Positions 50,519 through 59,654 of a stretch of DNA of 64,000 nucleotides are shown here, piece by piece. Made by a program: the position numbers and the translations under genes. Each line of letters begins with the position of its first letter. The stretch's first letter is position 1. The notes below the pieces were generated by a model that was given only the letters and a program-made list of their open reading frames with translations, ran no database searches and had not been told where the DNA came from. This DNA comes from CALROG01 sp943369755 (GTDB lineage Bacteria; Pseudomonadota; Gammaproteobacteria; Burkholderiales; Burkholderiaceae_C), in the NCBI GenBank assembly GCA_943369755.1, contig CALROG020000007.1, positions 1 through 64,000 on the forward strand. The letters run 5' to 3'.

Positions 50519-53500
50519 ATGTCTATCCATGCTGCACTGAACCACGTTACCCACTACAAGTACGACCGGCCGGTCAACCTCGGCCCGCAGGTTGTGCGCC
50601 TGAGACCGGCACCGCATTGCCGCAGTAACGTCATCTCGTATTCGCTCAAGGTCGAGCCCGCGGGCCATTTTGTCAACTGGCAACAAGACCCGTTTTCCAA
50701 CTACCAGGCGCGCCTGGTGTTCCCGGAGAAAACCACCGAGTTCAAGGTCACGGTGGACCTGGTGGTCGAAATGGCGGTGTACAACCCCTTTGACTTTTTC
50801 CTGGAGCCTGCGGCCGAGAACTTCCCCGTTACCTACAGCAAGCTGGCCCGCGACGAGCTGATGCCGTACCTTGTCACGGAGCCCATGACGCCGCTGGTCA
50901 AGGCCTATCTGGCCAAGATTGACCGCAGCGAGCGGCGCACCATTGACTTTCTGGTCGGGCTCAACCAGATGGTGGCGCAGGACATCAAGTACCTGATCCG
51001 CATGGAGCCGGGCGTGCAAACCCCGGAAGAAACGCTCACGCTCGCAGCGGGCTCCTGCCGCGACTCGGGCTGGCTGCTGGTGCAACTGCTGCGCCACATG
51101 GGCCTGGCTGCGCGCTTTGTCTCGGGCTACCTGATCCAGCTGGTGCCCGACGTGAAATCACTCGACGGCCCCAGCGGCACCACGGTTGACTTTACCGACC
51201 TGCATGCCTGGTGCGAGGTGTATTTGCCCGGCGCAGGCTGGGTTGGGCTGGACGCCACCAGCGGCCTGATGGCCGGTGAGGGCCATATCCCGCTGGCCTG
51301 CACGCCCCAGCCTTCGGGTGCCGCGCCGATCGAAGGTGGTGTGGATGAAGCCGAGGTGGAGTTTTCCCACCACATGCAGGTCACCCGCATCTTCGAGTCG
51401 CCGCGCGTCACCAAGCCCTACACCGACGAGCAATGGGCCAAGGTGCTGGCCCTGGGCGAAGCAGTAGACCGCGAGCTGGACGCAGGCGACGTGCGCCTGA
51501 CCATGGGCGGCGAACCCACCTACGTGGCCGTGGAAGACCGCGACGCGCCTGAATGGAACACCGACGCGCTGGGCCCCACCAAACGCGGCTACGCCACGGC
51601 GCTGGTCCACAAGCTGCGGGCCGAGTATGGCGACGGTGGCTTCCTGCATTTTGGCCAGGGCAAGTGGTACCCCGGCGAGCAGTTGCCACGCTGGGCGCTG
51701 TCCATTTGCTGGCGCGCCGACGGCCAGCCGGTGTGGCGCAACCCGGCTCTGTTTGCCGACGAGCGCACGCCCGCGCGCTACACCAGCGAAGACGCCAGGC
51801 GCTTTACCCACATGCTGGCGGGCAAGCTGGGCCTGACGGAAAAATTCATCCGCCCGGGCTACGAAGACACCTTCTACTACCTGTGGCGCGAGCGCCGCCT
51901 GCCGGTCAACGTGGACCCGTTTGACTCGCGGCTGGACGACGAAATGGAGCGCGCCCGCCTGCGCCGCGTGTTCGAGCAGAAACTTGACGCTGTGGTGGGC
52001 TATGTGTTGCCGATCCAGCCCAACCCGCAGGCTGATGGCAAACCCGCGCTGGCCGGCAGCCTCTGGAGCACCGGCCCCTGGTACTACCGCGACGACCGCA
52101 TGTACCTGATCCCCGGCGACTCGCCCATGGGCCTGCGCCTGCCGCTGGACTCATTGCCCTGGGTCAGCAAGGCCGACTACCCTTACCTGGTCGAGCAAGA
52201 CCCCAGCGCGCCGCTGGGCCAGTTGCCCAGCGCGCCCGCGCTGCAGTCGCGCTACACCAGCGCGCCAGATGCTGCAGCCCAAAAGCCCGGCCAGCCCGAG
52301 CCCAAGGGCTTTCGCCAGGCGCCTACCCGTTTTGAATCGGCTCACGGTTTCACCCGCACTGCGCTGTGCGTGGAAGCGCGCGACCCGACCCGGGCCAACG
52401 GCCCGAAGTCCGAGTTCAGCGCCAAGGGCGAAAAGTCGTCGATGCTCTACATCTTCATGCCGCCGCTGGCGCGGCTGGAGGACTACCTTGACCTGCTCAG
52501 CGCCATTGAGGCCACCGCCGAGGCGCTGAAGGTCAAGATCGTCATCGAAGGCTACCCGCCGCCGCGCGACCCGCGCCTGAAGCTGCTGCAGGTCACGCCC
52601 GACCCCGGCGTGATTGAGGTCAACATCCACCCCGCGCACAACTGGGGTGAGCTGGTTCAGCACACCGAGTTTTTGTACCAGGCGGCATTTGAAACCCGCC
52701 TGAGCGCCGAGAAGTTCATGACCGACGGGCGCCACACCGGCACCGGCGGCGGCAACCACTTTGTGCTGGGCGGTGCCACGCCCGCCGACAGCCCGTTCCT
52801 GCGCAAGCCCGAGCTGCTGGCCAGCCTGATTCTTTACTGGCACAACCACCCGTCCTTGAGCTACCTGTTCAGCGGCATGTTCATTGGCCCGACCAGCCAG
52901 GCCCCAAGGGTGGACGAGGCCCGCAACGACCAGCTCTACGAGCTTGAAATCGCCATGCAGGAGATCGCGCGCAACCGCGAAATCCATGGCCAGGACATGC
53001 CGCCGTGGCTGGTAGACCGCACCCTGCGCAACATTCTGGTGGACGTTACCGGCAACACCCACCGCAGCGAGTTCTGCATCGACAAGATGTACTCGCCCGA
53101 CTCCGCCACCGGTCGCCTGGGCCTGCTGGAGCTGCGGGCATTTGAAATGCCGCCGCATGCACGCATGAGCATCGCCCAGCAACTGCTGCTGCGGGCCCTG
53201 GTCGCGCGGTTCTGGAAGACACCCTACAGGGCACCGGTCACCCGCTGGGGCACCCAGCTGCATGACCGCTGGTTGCTGCCAACCTTCGTGAAGATGGACA
53301 TCAACGACGTGCTGGCCGAAATGCGTGAAGCAGGCTATGCGTTTGACACCGCCTGGTTCGCGCCGCACTTTGAGTTTCGCTTCCCGCTGGTGGGCGAGGT
53401 TCAGTCGCGCGGCATTGAACTCACGCTGCGCAATGCGCTGGAGCCCTGGCATGTGATGGGCGAGGAAGGCGCAGCCGGTGGCAACGTGCGCTATGTGGAC

Positions 53501-53932
53501 TCTTCACTGGAGCGCATCGAGGTGCGGGTCACAGGCCTGAACGAAAGCCGCCATGTGGTCACCGTCAATGGCCGCGCGCTGCCGCTGCAGCCCACGGGCA
53601 CCATGGGCGAGTATGTCGCCGGTGTGCGCTACAAGGCCTGGAACCCGCCGTCGGCCTTGCACCCAAGCATTGGCGTGCATGCGCCGCTTACATTCGACAT
53701 CGTGGACACCTGGATGAAGCGCTCGGTGGGTGGCTGCCAGTACCACGTGGCCCACCCCGGTGGCTTGAGCTACGACACCCTGCCGGTCAACAGCTACGAA
53801 GCCGAAAGCCGCCGCCTGTCGCGCTTCTTCCGCATCGGCCACACGCCGGGGACACTTGAAGTGCCGCCCGCCACCGTCAACGTGGCCGGCAGCCGGGAGT
53901 TTCCGTTCACGCTGGATTTGCGCAAGGCCTGA
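50519..53932 (+). CDS. DUF2126 transglutaminase-like protein
   Basis: A 1137-residue protein from ATG 50519 (MSIHAALNHVTHYKYDRPVNLGPQVVRLRP); an in-frame ATG nine bases earlier is possible. The N-terminal third is a transglutaminase/cysteine peptidase-like domain with Cys in LAAGSCRDSGWLLVQLLRHMGLAARFVSGYL (about residue 180), His in DLHAWCEVYLPGAGWVGLD (about residue 229), and Asp. The rest is the DUF2126 domain (DVRLTMGGEPTYVAVEDRDAPEWN, GGGNHFVLGGA). It has no signal peptide. It is first in an operon with the ATP-grasp/alpha-E fusion and second transglutaminase, a set thought to build or process peptides. Confidence 0.93.
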   Translation: MSIHAALNHVTHYKYDRPVNLGPQVVRLRPAPHCRSNVISYSLKVEPAGHFVNWQQDPFSNYQARLVFPEKTTEFKVTVDLVVEMAVYNPFDFFLEPAAENFPVTYSKLARDELMPYLVTEPMTPLVKAYLAKIDRSERRTIDFLVGLNQMVAQDIKYLIRMEPGVQTPEETLTLAAGSCRDSGWLLVQLLRHMGLAARFVSGYLIQLVPDVKSLDGPSGTTVDFTDLHAWCEVYLPGAGWVGLDATSGLMAGEGHIPLACTPQPSGAAPIEGGVDEAEVEFSHHMQVTRIFESPRVTKPYTDEQWAKVLALGEAVDRELDAGDVRLTMGGEPTYVAVEDRDAPEWNTDALGPTKRGYATALVHKLRAEYGDGGFLHFGQGKWYPGEQLPRWALSICWRADGQPVWRNPALFADERTPARYTSEDARRFTHMLAGKLGLTEKFIRPGYEDTFYYLWRERRLPVNVDPFDSRLDDEMERARLRRVFEQKLDAVVGYVLPIQPNPQADGKPALAGSLWSTGPWYYRDDRMYLIPGDSPMGLRLPLDSLPWVSKADYPYLVEQDPSAPLGQLPSAPALQSRYTSAPDAAAQKPGQPEPKGFRQAPTRFESAHGFTRTALCVEARDPTRANGPKSEFSAKGEKSSMLYIFMPPLARLEDYLDLLSAIEATAEALKVKIVIEGYPPPRDPRLKLLQVTPDPGVIEVNIHPAHNWGELVQHTEFLYQAAFETRLSAEKFMTDGRHTGTGGGNHFVLGGATPADSPFLRKPELLASLILYWHNHPSLSYLFSGMFIGPTSQAPRVDEARNDQLYELEIAMQEIARNREIHGQDMPPWLVDRTLRNILVDVTGNTHRSEFCIDKMYSPDSATGRLGLLELRAFEMPPHARMSIAQQLLLRALVARFWKTPYRAPVTRWGTQLHDRWLLPTFVKMDINDVLAEMREAGYAFDTAWFAPHFEFRFPLVGEVQSRGIELTLRNALEPWHVMGEEGAAGGNVRYVDSSLERIEVRVTGLNESRHVVTVNGRALPLQPTGTMGEYVAGVRYKAWNPPSALHPSIGVHAPLTFDIVDTWMKRSVGGCQYHVAHPGGLSYDTLPVNSYEAESRRLSRFFRIGHTPGTLEVPPATVNVAGSREFPFTLDLRKA

Positions 53933-54010
53933 GTGCCATTCGCATCCGGCGTCGCTGGCATGCAACATGTGCATGGCCTGCCCTGCGCGCCAATGTGACA
54001 ATGGCGTGAA

Positions 54011-56614
54011 GTGGAAAAACACAACAACCCAGCCGACTCCCTGTTTGCTGCCGACGCGCAGGAGGCCCCCGCTGATCTGGCGGCGGCGCTGGCACCCCCG
54101 GCCGCGCCGGGGCAGTTCGACGAACTGCGCGGCGGAGTCTCACCTGCTATTCATTCAGTAGCGCCTCACGCAGCATTGACGCGGCCTTGGGCTCAATTCT
54201 TTGAGAATCTGGGGCGTGAGGGCTTTTACGACCTGAACCGTCGCACCACGAATCTGGAGCGCCAGATCCGTGACAACGGCGTCACCTACAACGTCTATGC
54301 CGACGCCGATGGCCCGCAGCGGCCCTGGTCGCTCGATCTTTTTCCGTTGATCATTTCGCCCGAGAGTTGGCAACAGATTGAAGCCGGTGTGCAGCAGCGC
54401 GTGCGCTTGCTTGACCGCATCATGGCCGACGTCTATGGGCCCCAGCGCTTGCTGGCTGACGGCTTGTTGCCCAGTGCGCTGGTGCAGGGCCACCCCGGCT
54501 ACCTGCGCGGCATGCACGGCGTGGCGCCGGTGGGGGGCACCCATCTGCACATTGCGGCATTCGACCTGGCCCGCGGCCCCGACGGCAACTGGTGGGTGGT
54601 GACACAACGCACCCAGGCACCGTCGGGCCTGGGGTATCTGCTGGAAAACCGGCTCATCATTTCGCGCCTGTTCCCCGAGGCCTTCCGCGACATGCAGGTG
54701 CAGCGCCTCGCCGCCACCTACCGCGCGCTGGTTGATGGCCTGCGCCGCATGAGCCCGGCCGGTGACGGCGCGCGCATCGTGCTGCTGACGCCCGGCCCCT
54801 ACAACGAAACTTATTTCGAGCACGCCTACCTGGCGCGCTACCTGGGCCTGACGCTGGTGGAGGGCAGCGACCTGACGGTGCGCGACCAGCGCCTGTACCT
54901 CAAGACATTGCAGGGCCTGGAGCCAGTACACGGCATGCTCAAGCGGCTGGACGACGAGTTTCTTGACCCGCTGGAGCTGCGCAGCGACTCGCGCCTGGGC
55001 GTGCCGGGCCTGTTGCAGGCGATCCGCGCGGGCAATGTGCTGGTGGCCAATGCGCCGGGTTCAGCGTTTCTGGAGTCCACCGCGCTGCTGGGCTTCCTGC
55101 CCGCGTTGTCGCGCAGCCTGCTGGGCGAAGACCTGAGCCTGCCGTCCCTGCCCACCTGGTGGTGTGGCGAGCGCGCCGCCATGGAGTCAGTGCTGCCGCT
55201 GCTGGCGGGCAGCGTGGTCAAGCCCACCTGGCCCGGCGGCGGCATGGCAGCGGTGGTGGGCCGCTCGCTGTCGCGCCGCGCGCTGGACGAATGGGCCGGG
55301 CGAATTCTGCGCCGAGGTGACGAGCACACCGTGCAGGCCTACATGCCACTGTCGCAAATGCCCACCTGGAAGACCGGCCCGGGGGGCGACCATATTGCGC
55401 CGCGTTCGGTCGTATTGCGGGTGTTTGCGGTCAGCGACGGCCCGCAGTCCTGGCGCGTGTTGCCCGGGGGCCTGGCCCGCGTGGCCACCGCCGAACACGA
55501 AATCGCCTCGATGCAGCGCGGCGGCAGCAGTGCAGACGTGTGGGTGCTGACCCACGGCGCGGTAGACACCACCACCTTGCTGCAACACGACCAGCCCGCG
55601 CCGTCCATCACCCAACGCACCGGCCTGGTGACCAGCCGCGCAGCTGAAAACCTGTTCTGGCTGGGCCGCTACACCGAGCGCACCGAGAACACCATCCGCC
55701 TGGCCCGGCTCACGCTGGAATGCCTCAACGGTGAAGACCAGTCGTCGCAGCCGCTGCTGGCCTGGCTCAGTGAACTGGCCGTGCAACACGCCCTGGTGCT
55801 GCCAGCCGTGCCACCGGCGACCCAGGCGCGCCGGGTTTTTGAACGCTCGTTGATCGCGGCGCTGGCCGACACCGAACACGCCACCAGCGTGGGCTACAAC
55901 CTGCAGGCCTTGCGCAGCGCCGCCTCGGCGGTGCGCGAGCGGCTGTCGCAAGAGCAGTGGAACGTGATCGTGCGGGCAGAAGCCAACTTCTTCCAGCAAT
56001 GTGCCCAGTCCAGTGCCAGTGGCGACTATTCACCGGTAGAGGCCTTGCGCATTCTTGAAGCCATCAGCGGGCACACCGCCGCCATGACCGGCGCCCAAAC
56101 CGACCGCATGTCGCGTGACGACGGCTGGCGCCTGCTGTCCAGCGGGCGCCATATTGAGCGGCTGGGGTTTCTGGCGTCGGCACTGGCCCATGCTTTCACG
56201 ACCGGCGCGGTGTTTGAAGAAGGCGGTTTTGCCGCCGTGGTGGCGCTGTTTGACAGCACCATCACTTTTCATACGCAGTTTCAGCAACGCCACGACATCC
56301 CGTCGCTGCTGGCGCTGCTGGTGCTGGACCGCGACAACCCGCGCTCACTCGGCTGGGTGGCGCAAACCCTGCGCGGCCGGCTGGCCAAGCTCGAAGGCGC
56401 GGCGGCAGGCGTGGTGCCCGAGGTTGCGCAAACCGTGCCAGACCCGCAGGCCCTGACGCTGGATCAGCTATGCCAGCGCGACGCAAGCGGCCACTACAGC
56501 GCACTGATTGATCACCTGAGCCGCTGCACCGAAGCTGCCTGGCGCTTGTCAGACGCGCTCGGGGCGCGCTATTTCACCCACTCGGCCGATGCCCGGCAAA
56601 GCCTTGGAGCCTGA
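54011..56614 (+). CDS. Circularly permuted ATP-grasp and alpha-E fusion protein
   Basis: An 867-residue fusion starting at GTG 54011. Residues 1-510 are the circularly permuted ATP-grasp (ANGV-type RDNGVTYNVYADADGPQRPWSLDLFPLIISPESW, RVLLLTPGPYNETYFEHAYLARYLGLTLVEG, LPTWWCGERAAME). Residues 525-867 are alpha-E, beginning GLVTSRAAENLFWLGRYTERTENTIRLARLTLE. The separate genes at 35147-37604 are the unfused equivalents. It is expected to join amide bonds with ATP. Confidence 0.93.
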   Translation: MEKHNNPADSLFAADAQEAPADLAAALAPPAAPGQFDELRGGVSPAIHSVAPHAALTRPWAQFFENLGREGFYDLNRRTTNLERQIRDNGVTYNVYADADGPQRPWSLDLFPLIISPESWQQIEAGVQQRVRLLDRIMADVYGPQRLLADGLLPSALVQGHPGYLRGMHGVAPVGGTHLHIAAFDLARGPDGNWWVVTQRTQAPSGLGYLLENRLIISRLFPEAFRDMQVQRLAATYRALVDGLRRMSPAGDGARIVLLTPGPYNETYFEHAYLARYLGLTLVEGSDLTVRDQRLYLKTLQGLEPVHGMLKRLDDEFLDPLELRSDSRLGVPGLLQAIRAGNVLVANAPGSAFLESTALLGFLPALSRSLLGEDLSLPSLPTWWCGERAAMESVLPLLAGSVVKPTWPGGGMAAVVGRSLSRRALDEWAGRILRRGDEHTVQAYMPLSQMPTWKTGPGGDHIAPRSVVLRVFAVSDGPQSWRVLPGGLARVATAEHEIASMQRGGSSADVWVLTHGAVDTTTLLQHDQPAPSITQRTGLVTSRAAENLFWLGRYTERTENTIRLARLTLECLNGEDQSSQPLLAWLSELAVQHALVLPAVPPATQARRVFERSLIAALADTEHATSVGYNLQALRSAASAVRERLSQEQWNVIVRAEANFFQQCAQSSASGDYSPVEALRILEAISGHTAAMTGAQTDRMSRDDGWRLLSSGRHIERLGFLASALAHAFTTGAVFEEGGFAAVVALFDSTITFHTQFQQRHDIPSLLALLVLDRDNPRSLGWVAQTLRGRLAKLEGAAAGVVPEVAQTVPDPQALTLDQLCQRDASGHYSALIDHLSRCTEAAWRLSDALGARYFTHSADARQSLGA

Positions 56615-56650
56615 GCATGGCCCCCACGCTCGTCACTTCGTGTACTTCAC

Positions 56651-56690
56651 TGCCCCCCGAGGGGGCCGCAACCGCCTTGGGGCGGCCCGT
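56651..56690. repeat. GC-rich palindromic intergenic repeat
   Basis: TGCCCCCCGAGGGGG followed by GGCCGCaaccgccttggGGCGGCC forms nested hairpins between the ATP-grasp/alpha-E fusion and the transglutaminase gene. Compare 20381-20420. Confidence 0.5.
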
Positions 56691-56702
56691 CGGCGGTTGA
56701 CC

Positions 56703-57647
56703 ATGTTGCTGCGCGTCATCCACGAAACGGTGTACGACTATGCGCCAGCGGTCAAGAACGCGCAGCACATGGCTCACCTCAAGCCGCTGCAAAGTGCACA
56801 GCAGCAATTGCTGCAACACTCGCTGCAAATCAGCCCGCAGCCAGCCCAGCAAACCGAGTCGATCGACCTGTACGGCAACACCCGCGCCTTCTTCAACCTG
56901 CCGGGCGCGCATGACGCCCTGCGCGTGGTAGCGCAGAGCCTGGTCCAGACCCAGCCCGCACCAGCAAACAACGCCAGCCTGCCCTGGGAACAGGTGCGCG
57001 AACGCATGCGCTACCAGCGCGGTGCCGCCTACGACGCTGCCACCGAGTTCACATTCCCGTCGCCCTACATCCCGCGCCACGACGACTTTGTGGCCTACGC
57101 CCAGCCCAGCTTTGCAGCCGACCGGGCGCTGCTGGACGCCGCCCGCGACCTGATGACGCGCATTCACAACGACTTTGAATACGAGTCGCAGGCAACCGAC
57201 ATCAACACCCCCGCGCTGGAGGCGCTGGCCATGCGCAAGGGCGTGTGCCAGGACTTCGCCCACATCATGATCGCCTGCCTGCGTGGCATCGGCCTGCCGG
57301 CGCGCTATGTCAGTGGCTACCTGCTCACCGAGCCGCCACCCGGCCAGCCCCGGCTGGTGGGCAGCGACGCCTCTCACGCCTGGGTATCAGTGTGGTCACC
57401 CGCGCCCGACGGCGGTGGCTGCTGGTGCGACCTGGACCCCACCAACAACCGTGCCCCTGGCGAAGACTACGTGACGCTGGCAGTAGGCCGCGACTATTCA
57501 GATGTTTCACCGGTTCGCGGCGTGATTCATGGCGGCGAGCACCATACACTGCGGGTCGGCGTCACGGTCGAGCCCGTGTCCAGCCTGCCAGCGCAGTCCC
57601 AAAACCAAACCCAAATCCAAAACCAATTCCAGGAACAATCGCAATGA
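56703..57647 (+). CDS. Transglutaminase-like (BTLCP) protein
   Basis: A 314-residue bacterial transglutaminase-like cysteine protein from ATG 56703. Landmarks: LLRVIHETVYDYAPAVKNAQHMAHLKP (N-terminal beta-rich domain), Cys in MRKGVCQDFAHIMIACLRGIGLPARYVSGYL, His in DASHAWVSVWSP, Asp in CDLDPTNN. The tail (residues 296-314, QSQNQTQIQNQFQEQSQ) is glutamine-rich and low in complexity, similar in style to the tail of the ATP-grasp protein at 36105. The stop overlaps the RidA start (ATGA). Confidence 0.92.
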   Translation: MLLRVIHETVYDYAPAVKNAQHMAHLKPLQSAQQQLLQHSLQISPQPAQQTESIDLYGNTRAFFNLPGAHDALRVVAQSLVQTQPAPANNASLPWEQVRERMRYQRGAAYDAATEFTFPSPYIPRHDDFVAYAQPSFAADRALLDAARDLMTRIHNDFEYESQATDINTPALEALAMRKGVCQDFAHIMIACLRGIGLPARYVSGYLLTEPPPGQPRLVGSDASHAWVSVWSPAPDGGGCWCDLDPTNNRAPGEDYVTLAVGRDYSDVSPVRGVIHGGEHHTLRVGVTVEPVSSLPAQSQNQTQIQNQFQEQSQ

Positions 57648-58111
57648 GCGCTTACGACAAACTCAAAGAACTCAACATCACCCTGCCACCGGTGGCAGTG
57701 CCCGCTGCCGCCTATGTGCCCTTTGTGCAAACCGGCAAGCTGGTGTTCATCAGTGGCCACATCGCCAAAAAAGACGGCAAGGCCTGGGTCGGCCAGCTTG
57801 GCAAAACCATGACCACCGACGAAGGCAAGCTGGCCGCGCGCGCCATTGCCGTTGACCTGATGGGCACACTGCATGCGGCTTGCGTGGCGGCGGGTGGCGA
57901 CCTGAACCAGGTCAAGCGCATCGTCAAGGTGATGAGCCTGGTCAACTCCACCAGCGAATTCACCGAGCAGCACCTGGTCACCAACGGCGCCAGCGAGCTG
58001 TTGGGCCAGGTCTTTGGCGACAAGGGCGCGCATGCGCGCAGCGCCTTTGGCGTGGCGCAGATTCCGCAGGGGGCCTGCGTTGAGATCGAGCTGATTGCCG
58101 AGCTGGCCTGA
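57644..58111 (+). CDS. RidA family protein (YjgF-like)
   Basis: A 155-residue Rid-family protein (MSAYDKLKELNITLPPVAVPAAAYVPFVQTGKLVFISGHIAKKDGKAWVGQLGKTMTTDEGKLAAR). This longer type (about 150 residues) belongs to the Rid-like YjgF subgroup. The arginine expected for the imine-carboxylate is not evident at the end (GVAQIPQGACVEIELIAEL). Its ATG overlaps the stop of the transglutaminase gene, so it may serve the peptide-modification operon. Function unknown. Confidence 0.85.
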   Translation: MSAYDKLKELNITLPPVAVPAAAYVPFVQTGKLVFISGHIAKKDGKAWVGQLGKTMTTDEGKLAARAIAVDLMGTLHAACVAAGGDLNQVKRIVKVMSLVNSTSEFTEQHLVTNGASELLGQVFGDKGAHARSAFGVAQIPQGACVEIELIAELA

Positions 58112-58129
58112 GCGCCGCCGGCATTGCAA

Positions 58130-58215
58130 TTGCTATATTTTTTATAGTGGCTCGTGCATATTCCACGCGGGCTACAGCCGTTTTTACGTAAAAACGGGGC
58201 TATTCAACCCGCTCG
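58130..58215 (+). repeat. 85-bp direct repeat A
   Basis: An 86-base copy of the repeat family extended by a 20-bp perfect palindrome (58178-58197) and CTATTCAACCCGCTCG. It is about 93% identical to 63001-63085 (two substitutions near the start, one in the middle, two plus an indel near the end) in the same orientation. The pair flanks the DUF2130/AAA/helicase-remnant cargo. Confidence 0.85.
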
Positions 58216-58240
58216 GCCGATCAGGCATCGGCCAAATGAC

Positions 58241-59542
58241 TCATTCGCCGTCGGCAGCGCCCGCCTGCTTGATCTCCGCAAACTTGGCTGCCATCGTCGG
58301 ATTGCCCCGCGTCAGCTTCTTGATCGTCACGTCTTGCGCCTTGTCGTTTGCGAGGCGCAGGTTCCGGTCTGTGCCCAGCAGGGCGTCCTTGGTTTTTTGC
58401 AGGTGGTCGATGGACTTGTCGATCTCATCGATGGCCTTTTTGAAGCTATTGGATGCGAGGTCGTAGTTGCGCGCAAAAGCCGTCTTGAATGTTTCGAGGT
58501 TGGTTTCGAAGCTCGTGATGTCAATGTTCTGCGCCTTGACCAGCGCAAGCTCGGATTTGTACTTGAGCGAGTTCATCGCCGCATTGCGCAGCAGCGTGAT
58601 GATGGGCAGAAAGAACTGGGGGCGGACGATGTACATCTTGGGGAAGCGGTGGAACACATCCACGATGCCGGTGTTGTACAGCTCACTGTCTGGCTCTAGC
58701 AAGGACACCAGCACGGCATATTCGCACCCCTTTTCAATGCGATCCTTGTCCAGCTCCTTCAGGAAGTCCTCGTTCTTGTTCTTTGTAGAGGTGCGGTCAT
58801 TCTCATTTTTCATTTCGAACATGATCGAGACGATCTCGGTGCCTGACTCGTCCAGGTCGCGAAAAATGTAGTCGCCCTTGCTGCCGGTGCGCGCGTCGTT
58901 GTCTTTCTCGAAATAAGCCCGCGGAAACGCCGTCGCGCGAATGCGGTTGAACTCCGTCTCGCAGTGTTGTTCGAGAGTCTCCCCAACCATCTTGGTGGAA
59001 AGTCGCGCCTTCATGTCGCGCAGGCGCTCGATCGCATCGTCGCGATCCTTGATCTGCGTTTCGTATTTGTCTTTGAGGGATTTCTCGGCGAGTTGCTTTT
59101 CAAGTTCTGCCCGCGCCAGGCCACTCTTCAGCTCATCGCGTTCCCGCGCGACCACATTTACAGCTTCGGTGACTGCCAGCTTTCGCATGACCTCGGCGGC
59201 GTCGAGTTTGGCTTTCAAGCCTTGAATCTCCGCGTCCTTGGTCGCGGCGGCATTTTGTAGCCCGTTCGCAAGCTTTGCTTCGGCTAGCTCTGAAGCTGCA
59301 TCAAGCTTGGCCTTGAGTGCCTGGATTTCGGAATCCTTGGCTACAGCAGTCTTCTGCATTTCGCCGGCAACTTTGGCCTGTGCAAGCTCGACGGCATTGC
59401 GCTTGTCTTGCTCGGCCAATTCAAGACGCTCATGCAACTGCTGCTCGAACGCCCCGTCGCGCACTTGCTTAAGGATATCTGCGTACCCCGCCTCGTCGAT
59501 TTTGAATGCTTTGTTGCAGTGGGGGCAGATGATTTCATGCAT
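58241..59542 (-). CDS. DUF2130 protein, possible nuclease
   Basis: A 433-residue DUF2130 protein. It has a two-cysteine zinc-ribbon-like start (CPHC, residues 6-9), a long coiled coil (residues 30-190) with a duplicated KDxEIQxLKAKLDAA segment (69-83 and 102-116), and the DUF2130 domain from about 195. Within it lie GDYIFRD (Asp224) and FEMKNE (Glu243, Lys245), a D..ExK arrangement like PD-(D/E)XK nucleases. HRFPKMYIVRPQFFLPIITLLRNAA follows. It is on the minus strand, 112 bases after the ATPase gene. Nuclease activity is an inference. Confidence 0.85.
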   Translation of the reverse strand: MHEIICPHCNKAFKIDEAGYADILKQVRDGAFEQQLHERLELAEQDKRNAVELAQAKVAGEMQKTAVAKDSEIQALKAKLDAASELAEAKLANGLQNAAATKDAEIQGLKAKLDAAEVMRKLAVTEAVNVVARERDELKSGLARAELEKQLAEKSLKDKYETQIKDRDDAIERLRDMKARLSTKMVGETLEQHCETEFNRIRATAFPRAYFEKDNDARTGSKGDYIFRDLDESGTEIVSIMFEMKNENDRTSTKNKNEDFLKELDKDRIEKGCEYAVLVSLLEPDSELYNTGIVDVFHRFPKMYIVRPQFFLPIITLLRNAAMNSLKYKSELALVKAQNIDITSFETNLETFKTAFARNYDLASNSFKKAIDEIDKSIDHLQKTKDALLGTDRNLRLANDKAQDVTIKKLTRGNPTMAAKFAEIKQAGAADGE

Positions 59543-59654
59543 GTCGGTGCGTCCTGTTTTTGGTAGTGATCGTTTAGATGATCATTTCGTCAAATGAGTT
59601 CGTCTGGCAAATCGCCACTGGCCCTTTGTTCAACAACGGTCGCCAGTCGAACCA

